A stretch of 10,818 nt of DNA from an uncultured Oscillospiraceae bacterium (GTDB lineage: Bacteria; Bacillota; Clostridia; Oscillospirales; Oscillospiraceae). The stretch is taken from NCBI GenBank assembly GCA_934668285.1, contig CAKUNB010000050.1, positions 1 through 10,818 of the forward strand, written 5' to 3'. A model generated the notes under the pieces. The model searched no databases, had not been told where the DNA came from, and saw nothing but the letters and a program-made list of their open reading frames with translations. Both the position numbers and the translations under genes were made by a program. This document shows, in pieces, positions 6,480 to 10,818 of the stretch (position 1 is its first letter; every line of letters starts with the position of its first letter).

Positions 6480-7011
6480 AACCGCTTCCCGCCTGACCGG
6501 CAGCATCGTTTTGATTGTCGTCCTCGCGGTGTGCCTTGCCGTAACGACCTTCGCGCTCGTCTATGCTTCCGTTTCCGTGAACAATAACCTGTTCCAGACC
6601 GGCGAGGTACATATCAATCTGAACGACGGCAAACCGATCATTCGGGAATCCGAATTCCTGTTCGAGCCGGGCATGACGGTGAATAAGGAATTCTTTGTAA
6701 AGAACGAAAGCTCCTGCGATATCTACTATCGCGTCTACTTTGACAACATCTCCGGCGGCCTTGCGGACGTGCTGGAGGTTACCATCCGCGACGGCGAGAA
6801 GACACTCTACTCCGGCAAGGCCAGCGAGCTGACGCGCAAGAACGTGATTGCGGCGGACGATCTGCTCAAGATCGACGAAAAGCGCACGCTGACAGCCAGC
6901 TTCCACTTCCCCGAGGAGAGCGGCAACGAGGTGCAGAACCTTTCCATGAGCTTCACTCTCTGCGCCGAAGCAACGCAGACCAAAAACAACCCCAATCGGC
7001 TTTTTGACTGA
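6466..7011 (+). CDS. TasA/camelysin-like secreted protein with SipW-type signal peptide
   Basis: A 181-residue protein. The N-terminus is SipW-cognate in style: basic start, a long hydrophobic stretch (11-33) ending TTFALVYASVSVNNNLFQTGEVHI, where the usual pattern is a TTFAW-x-x-D/S-x-A/S-x-x-x-N-x-F-x-x-G-x-L. The mature part is a beta-sandwich-like domain with FEPGMTVNKEFFVKNES, YRVYF, LADVLEVTI, TLYSG and SGNEVQNLSMSFTL. It is clearly related to the C-terminal domain of the preceding gene. TasA relatives form extracellular fibres or metalloprotease-like surface proteins after cleavage by SipW. AGGAGGG lies 6 bases before the ATG, inside the end of the upstream gene. It has no C-terminal anchor, so it is probably a fibre subunit or accessory part. 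Confidence 0.75.
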   Translation: MKNHKTASRLTGSIVLIVVLAVCLAVTTFALVYASVSVNNNLFQTGEVHINLNDGKPIIRESEFLFEPGMTVNKEFFVKNESSCDIYYRVYFDNISGGLADVLEVTIRDGEKTLYSGKASELTRKNVIAADDLLKIDEKRTLTASFHFPEESGNEVQNLSMSFTLCAEATQTKNNPNRLFD

Positions 7012-7041
7012 CTGGAATAGAACAACGGAGGATTTTGACCT

Positions 7042-7896
7042 ATGAAAGCTTTGCGGGTGATTCGCAGCATCTTCGTCTGGCTGATTGTTGTGATCGCCGT
7101 ATGTATGATGATTTTCACATTTGTGTCCGTTATGACCTTTGACCGTGCAGACCGCAATCTGTTCGGCTATAAGGCGTTCATCGTCCTGTCGGACTCCATG
7201 TCGGCCACGGACTTCTCCGCGGGCGATCTGGTGCTTGTCAAGGAAACGGACCCCACGACGCTGCAGGAGGGCGATATCATTGCCTACACCTCGCAGAGCA
7301 CCGATAACTACGGCGAGATTGTGACGCATAAGATTCGCTCCCTCACCACGACGGAGGACGGCGAGCCGGGCTTTATCACCTACGGTACTACCACCGGCAT
7401 CAACGATGAGCTTGTCGTTACTTATCCCTACGTGGTCGGCAAATATCAGTCCAGCATCCCAAAGATCGGCACATTCTTCCAGTTTTTGAAGACGACGCCC
7501 GGCTATATTGTCTGCATTCTGCTCCCCTTCCTGCTGCTGATCCTGATGGAAGGCATCCGCTGCGTCCGCCTGTTCCGGCAGTATAAGAAGGAACAGCAGA
7601 CGGAGCTGCAGAAGGAGCGCGACCAGCTCCGCGCGGAACGCGAGGAAACGCAGCGCATGATGCAGGAGCTGATGGAAATGAAGCAGAAGCTCAACAACGG
7701 CGACGCGCCCGTCGCTCCGGCTCCCGCTGCGCCCCCTGCCCCTGTACAGCCGGTACAGCCCGAATCGGTGCAGCGCGTTCCGGCTCAGCCCGCCGCCCCT
7801 GCTGAAGCGCCGAAGGAGCAGCCCAAGCCCTCCGACGGCCTCGACCTCTCCGAATTCCTCGACCTCATCAAGCCCTACGACGATAAAAAGGTATAA
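7042..7896 (+). CDS. sipW: Signal peptidase I, SipW (ER) type, with cytoplasmic coiled-coil tail
   Basis: A 284-residue membrane serine protease that removes signal peptides, most likely from the TasA-like neighbours. A first helix (about 11-33) precedes the catalytic Ser52 in VLSDSMSATDF; GDLVLVKETD, the EGDIIAYTS strand and the general-base His96 (IVTHKI) follow. His in place of Lys marks the ER/SipW branch. The region GINDELVV (119-126) and VVGKY (131-135) correspond to the last conserved box; Asp122 is the likely third residue. A second helix (153-170) ends the enzyme. Then comes an unusual tail: charged coiled coil (180-217), Pro/Ala-rich linker (221-262) and an acidic amphipathic end (DLSEFLDLIKPYDD). 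Usual SipW proteins stop soon after helix two. GGAGG at 7027-7031 supports the start. The name is by family, not proven orthology. Confidence 0.87.
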   Translation: MKALRVIRSIFVWLIVVIAVCMMIFTFVSVMTFDRADRNLFGYKAFIVLSDSMSATDFSAGDLVLVKETDPTTLQEGDIIAYTSQSTDNYGEIVTHKIRSLTTTEDGEPGFITYGTTTGINDELVVTYPYVVGKYQSSIPKIGTFFQFLKTTPGYIVCILLPFLLLILMEGIRCVRLFRQYKKEQQTELQKERDQLRAEREETQRMMQELMEMKQKLNNGDAPVAPAPAAPPAPVQPVQPESVQRVPAQPAAPAEAPKEQPKPSDGLDLSEFLDLIKPYDDKKV

Positions 7897-7923
7897 CCCA
7901 TACGATATAAATACAGCAACAAT

Positions 7924-7929
7924 GGAGGT
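7924..7929 (+). promoter_or_regulatory. Ribosome binding site deciding the start of the beta-helix fusion gene
   Basis: GGAGGT sits 7 bases before the ATG at 7937. An in-frame ATG at 7922 would overlap this site and has none of its own. Confidence 0.85.
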
Positions 7930-7936
7930 ATCCGTA

Positions 7937-9541
7937 ATGAAAAGCACAAGAACAGCGTTGCTCCTCAGCTTTTGCTCGATCGTGCTGTGCGTTGTGATGC
8001 TCGTCGGTACGACCTTCGCATGGTTCACCGATACGGCCTCGGCTGCGGTCAGCATGGTTCAGTCCGGCACTCTGGATATCGTGCTCGAATACGCAACCGA
8101 TTGGGATTCGTCCGGCAATCCGACGGTATGGGCGGATACCGCCAATTTACAAGGCTCCCTGCAATTCCGCAAGGCCGCGGAAGCGGGAAGCGAACCCGTT
8201 CGCTGGGAGCCGGGCTGCACCTATTCCCTGCCCGAACTGCGCATCCGCAACAACGGCAGTCTTGCGCTGAAATACAAGGTTAAGATCACCGGCATCGACG
8301 GCGATGATGCTTTTAGTAAGAGCATCAACTGGAACATCAGGAATTCTGCCGATGGCAATAATCCCACCAGCCTTGACGAGAAGGAATATCACCTGACCGC
8401 CAAGACCTCCGAAACCGCTCCGGCTCACATCCTGACCATCTCCGGTACGATGCTGGATAACGCCGGTAAGGACTGTCAGGGCAAGAAGCTCAACGGTATC
8501 CGCATCGCTATCGTCGCAACGCAGGACACGGTCGAGTACGACAGCAACGGCCAGATTTACGATCAGACGGCAGAATATCCGGAATTCCCCGATGAAAAGA
8601 ATGTTGTAAAGGTTAGCAGCCTTGCCGAACTAAAGGCTGCACTAAAAACTGCCGCAGAAGACGGCAGCACCGTCCTGAAGCTGACAAACAACATCTCTGG
8701 CCAAATTACAGTCAGTGCAGGCAAAGTAGTCACGATCGATTTGAACGGCTATGAAATTACCAGTAAAGAGTACAAGACCATCATAGTCGATGGTGACTTG
8801 ACTGTTAAAGATACTAGTACGGCTAAGAATGGTAAGATTACGAATACCTTTACTAACAAGCCGCCTTACACAGTTTATTTGAATAGCGCCAAAGCAACAT
8901 TTACGCTTCTGAGCGGTACTATTCAAAGCGGCACTGGAAAGGACGAGATTTCGACCAGTGCAATCAACAACGCCTCTGGAAAAGCCTGCACTATCAATAT
9001 TATTGGCGGAACGGTTACGGTTCCGGATGGACATACCAAGAGCTGTGCGGCCAAAGCGGGCAAAGGCGCAGTTGTGAACATCTCCGGCGGCCTGCTGCAT
9101 GGCGGCACGTATGGTCTGGATTGCTATGATGGCGCTGTCGCAACTGTCACCGGTGGTGAAATCAATGCTGTCACCCCCGATGGCCGAAACGATGAGTATG
9201 GCAAGCAATATGGTGTTCACCTGAAGGGGTTGGCAACACTTACCATTGGCGCACTTGATGTCGAGTCTACTCCCGTGGTACAGGGTGTAAAATTTGAAGC
9301 AAATGGTTCGGTTGAAACAACTCTGCCGACGATTAGCTTGATTAAGGGTGATATCACCAGCCCAATCTATTGTATTGAGCCGAAGTACAGCTATAGTCTG
9401 TTCAAGCTCGTCATTGCGGCCGATGCGCCTGTGACTTTCGCGGACAATACGGCAAACTTCTTCCTGCCGGAAGGCCTGCAAATGGTGGAGAATTCTGACG
9501 GCACTTGGAAGGTAACCCCCAATAATCAAAACACACCATGA
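7937..9541 (+). CDS. SipW-dependent secreted protein: TasA-like domain fused to a right-handed beta-helix domain
   Basis: A 534-residue exported protein. The signal peptide is textbook SipW type: hydrophobic core (8-24), then GTTFAWFTDTASA (24-36) and SGTLDI. Residues 37-212 form the TasA-like part: LPELRIRNNGSLALKYKVKI, GIRIAIVATQDTVEYDS and IYDQ, the ATQ-x-x-x-E-x-DS pattern common in clostridial members. From about 222 the sequence changes to a beta-helix start (VVKVSSLAELKAALKTA, then DGSTVLKLTNNI) and short rungs such as LLSGTIQSG, IIGGTVTV, ISGGLLHGG, TGGEINAV and TIGALDV. Parallel beta helices often bind or cut polysaccharides; no catalytic residues could be assigned. There is no sorting motif. 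Codons are visibly more AT-rich after about 8600 (47% GC in 8881-8940 versus 57% in 6901-6960), suggesting a domain acquired separately. Function as an adhesin is inference. Confidence 0.8.
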   Translation: MKSTRTALLLSFCSIVLCVVMLVGTTFAWFTDTASAAVSMVQSGTLDIVLEYATDWDSSGNPTVWADTANLQGSLQFRKAAEAGSEPVRWEPGCTYSLPELRIRNNGSLALKYKVKITGIDGDDAFSKSINWNIRNSADGNNPTSLDEKEYHLTAKTSETAPAHILTISGTMLDNAGKDCQGKKLNGIRIAIVATQDTVEYDSNGQIYDQTAEYPEFPDEKNVVKVSSLAELKAALKTAAEDGSTVLKLTNNISGQITVSAGKVVTIDLNGYEITSKEYKTIIVDGDLTVKDTSTAKNGKITNTFTNKPPYTVYLNSAKATFTLLSGTIQSGTGKDEISTSAINNASGKACTINIIGGTVTVPDGHTKSCAAKAGKGAVVNISGGLLHGGTYGLDCYDGAVATVTGGEINAVTPDGRNDEYGKQYGVHLKGLATLTIGALDVESTPVVQGVKFEANGSVETTLPTISLIKGDITSPIYCIEPKYSYSLFKLVIAADAPVTFADNTANFFLPEGLQMVENSDGTWKVTPNNQNTP

Positions 9542-9552
9542 TTTTCTTCGCG

Positions 9553-9575
9553 CCCTCTCTGCCTTTGGCGGAGGG
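9553..9575 (+). repeat. Small hairpin in the intergenic region
   Basis: CCCTC (9553-9557) pairs with GAGGG (9571-9575), with an inner GCC/GGC pairing (9561-9563 with 9567-9569). It lies just before the large hairpin and shares two bases with it, so both cannot form fully at once. Confidence 0.55.
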
Positions 9576-9615
9576 GCGGTCAAAGGGCATGAGGGTTCGT
9601 GCCTTTTGACCGCCC
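9574..9615 (+). repeat. Large 16-bp hairpin between the beta-helix gene and the next secreted-protein gene
   Basis: Arms 9574-9589 (begins GGGCGGTCAAAG) and 9600-9615 (ends TTTTGACCGCCC) pair over 16 positions with one G-U wobble around a 10-base loop. No T-run follows; AGGAAG and the ATG of the next gene come only 27 bases later. It may act as an mRNA stability or read-through element that sets subunit ratios, or it may be an inserted repeat. Nothing else is in this 101-base gap. Confidence 0.75.
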
Positions 9616-9642
9616 GATGATGCGTTCGAAAGGAAGAGTTCT

Positions 9643-10386
9643 ATGTTGAAAGATAATACTTCAAAGAACAACGAAAAGCGTGCACAGCACGGAAAGGGTG
9701 ACGGCCTGCTGCGCCTGCTTGCGCCGACGTTGATTGGCGTCCTGATTTTCACCGTCTGCCTCTGCGGCACAACATGGGCGTGGTTCTCCGCCACGCTCCA
9801 GGGCGATGTCGCCGAAATCCAAGCGGCGTCCTTCCAGATTTCCGTTACGGTGGAAAATGACACCGAGCCGGTTGCTACCTTCTCCTCTACGAATGATGCT
9901 ACCGGTATGTCGTACACGCTCAATGCCGGTACGGTCTACACAGTTACTATTGAATCGACGGGTTCGGCCAAAACCGGGCACTGCATTGTCAAGCTCGGCG
10001 ATGCTGAATACCCCACGGAGACCTTTACAAGCATAGAGAACGGATGGCTTAAATTCCAAGTTTTCTCTGTTACTGGTGCTACACTCTCCTTTGCCGATTA
10101 TTGCTGGGGTCAATACTCCGGTGAATTGAGACCTTATGTAACAAACGGTTGCGTACTGACAGATACCGGCGTCACGAGCGGCACAGCCGGGCAACTGATT
10201 GAGCCGAGCGAGCCTTCGGAGCAGACGGAAGAAAGCACCACGGCGGAGCCGACGACGGAGTCCACCGACAGTACCGATGCCGACCCGACAGAGCCGCAGT
10301 CGGTGACAGAAGCTGTGACCACTCCTGCGACGGAGGCCCCGACCGAAGCGCCCTCCGAGCCGGAGACGACCGACCCGAACGCATAA
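9643..10386 (+). CDS. SipW-type secreted protein with Thr/Glu/Ser/Pro-rich C-terminal tail
   Basis: A 247-residue exported protein. A long basic N-region (1-24) precedes the hydrophobic core (26-42) and the SipW-like CGTTWAWFSATLQGD box (41-55), followed by IQAASFQISVTVE. The mature domain (about 63-182) is beta-rich (YTLNAGTVYTVTIESTGSA, HCIVKLGD) and resembles TasA-like sandwiches only loosely. Residues 187-247 are a low-complexity tail of Glu, Pro, Thr and Ser that ends DPNA, with no sorting motif or helix. The tail resembles the stalk of the first gene of the operon. AGGAAG lies 7 bases before the ATG. It could be a fibre subunit or a wall-spanning accessory protein (inference). The sortase gene begins 3 bases after its stop. 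Confidence 0.72.
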   Translation: MLKDNTSKNNEKRAQHGKGDGLLRLLAPTLIGVLIFTVCLCGTTWAWFSATLQGDVAEIQAASFQISVTVENDTEPVATFSSTNDATGMSYTLNAGTVYTVTIESTGSAKTGHCIVKLGDAEYPTETFTSIENGWLKFQVFSVTGATLSFADYCWGQYSGELRPYVTNGCVLTDTGVTSGTAGQLIEPSEPSEQTEESTTAEPTTESTDSTDADPTEPQSVTEAVTTPATEAPTEAPSEPETTDPNA

Positions 10387-10389
10387 GCA

Positions 10390-10818
10390 ATGAAAAAACG
10401 GCGCCTTTTGTGGCTGCTCCTTCCCCTGCTGGCGGTGTTCGTTTTTTCAGGTTGGATGATTTTCCGCGAGCTGTGGACACAGAAGCGCGAGTCTGACGCC
10501 TTTGCTGCGCTTGCCGCTGAGGTGAGCGCTGTATCGCCGGAAACGCCGGACGCAGCCATCGGCGGCGCGGAGCCTTCCGACGAGCAGACCGCGCAGTTGC
10601 CGCACAAACGGAATCTTGCAGGCCTCAGCGCACGCAATCCGGATTTTTACGCGTGGCTCTATATCGACGGCACCGCAATCAACTATCCGGTGGCCTACAC
10701 CCCCGACGAGCCGATGAAGTACCTCCGCCGCGCCTTTGACGGGGACGAGGCATTGTGCGGCAATGCTTTGTTCTTCCAGCTTCTTTGCAATGCGGCGGTT
10801 CGCGGTCTGCCCGGCCGC
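10390..10818 (+). CDS. Class B-type sortase (partial, catalytic half beyond window)
   Basis: The 143 visible residues start with a basic N-terminus and one membrane helix (about 6-25), then a hydrophilic linker (31-72). Next comes the SrtB-type entry sequence LAGLSARNPDFYAWLYIDGTAINYPV (two halves of residues 76-101), followed by DEPMKYLRRAFDG. This matches the family pattern N-x-D-x-x-x-W-L-x-I-x-G-T-x-I-x-YPV. Sortases are membrane transpeptidases that join LPxTG-like proteins to the wall or to each other. The catalytic His, Cys and Arg lie past the window end, so activity cannot be judged. After FDG the text GNALFFQLLCN replaces the more usual G-x-x-F-x-D, with Gln for Asp. The ATG follows the previous stop by 3 bases without a clear ribosome site, suggesting coupled translation. 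The likely local substrate is the PPTGT protein at 5610-6479. Confidence 0.82.
   Translation, partial: MKKRRLLWLLLPLLAVFVFSGWMIFRELWTQKRESDAFAALAAEVSAVSPETPDAAIGGAEPSDEQTAQLPHKRNLAGLSARNPDFYAWLYIDGTAINYPVAYTPDEPMKYLRRAFDGDEALCGNALFFQLLCNAAVRGLPGR

Noticed and set aside
6379..8055. A 558-codon open frame on the minus strand across the TasA-like and signal peptidase genes
   Set aside because: It is antisense to well-supported genes, has no ribosome site and its composition (Val, Ala, Arg, Leu repeats) is that of a high-GC mirror frame.
8642..9583. A 313-codon minus-strand open frame over the beta-helix domain
   Set aside because: The sense strand has a continuous frame with signal peptide, ribosome site and beta-helix rungs; the antisense protein has no start context or family features.
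9574..9615. The large hairpin as an intrinsic terminator
   Set aside because: No U-run follows the stem, and the next gene starts 27 bases later in the same direction with no promoter visible between.
1..10818. CRISPR arrays, tRNA or rRNA genes, insertion sequences
   Set aside because: No spaced direct repeats, no cloverleaf-like or rRNA-like stretch and no transposase were seen on either strand.

Overview
The window looks like chromosomal DNA from a gut-type Firmicute of class Clostridia, probably an Oscillospiraceae/Ruminococcaceae relative. This is inferred from strong GGAGG-type ribosome sites, moderately high GC, a SipW-type signal peptidase with TasA-like substrates, a class B sortase, and a PPTG-type sorting motif. 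No species is named by the sequence itself.

Left part (1-5472), housekeeping. A leftward pair, xerC-like tyrosine recombinase then a HAD phosphatase cut by the window edge, starts from a near-perfect promoter at 1415-1443. Positions 1357-1911 hold no convincing gene but contain a perfect 16-bp inverted repeat with a 4-base loop. A second leftward cluster runs from 4280 to 1912: nadE (NAD+ synthetase), a GNAT acetyltransferase, a two-helix membrane protein broken by a one-base frameshift, and a second GNAT acetyltransferase. These genes overlap or sit within about 25 bases of each other, so they are probably one operon. Divergent from nadE is pfkA (ATP-dependent 6-phosphofructokinase), with its own promoter and a strong intrinsic terminator.

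Right part (5523-10818), surface-fibre operon. After the pfkA terminator an extended -10 promoter drives six rightward genes: (1) a membrane-anchored protein with a Thr/Pro/Glu/Ser stalk, a TasA-like domain and a PPTGT/helix/KRR tail typical of sortase substrates; (2) a small TasA-like secreted protein; (3) a SipW-type signal peptidase with a Ser/His dyad and an unusual cytoplasmic coiled-coil plus Pro/Ala-rich tail; (4) a TasA-like domain fused to a predicted right-handed beta-helix; (5) another SipW-type secreted protein with a Thr/Glu/Ser/Pro-rich tail; (6) a class B-type sortase, cut by the window edge. Large hairpins lie between genes 4 and 5.

How the parts may work together (inference): the SipW-type peptidase processes the TasA-like exported proteins, these assemble outside the cell, and the sortase fixes the PPTGT-bearing protein to the envelope. 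This would be a TasA/SipW fibre module merged with sortase anchoring, carrying a beta-helix protein as a possible adhesin or glycan-binding part. It is the most interesting content of the window.
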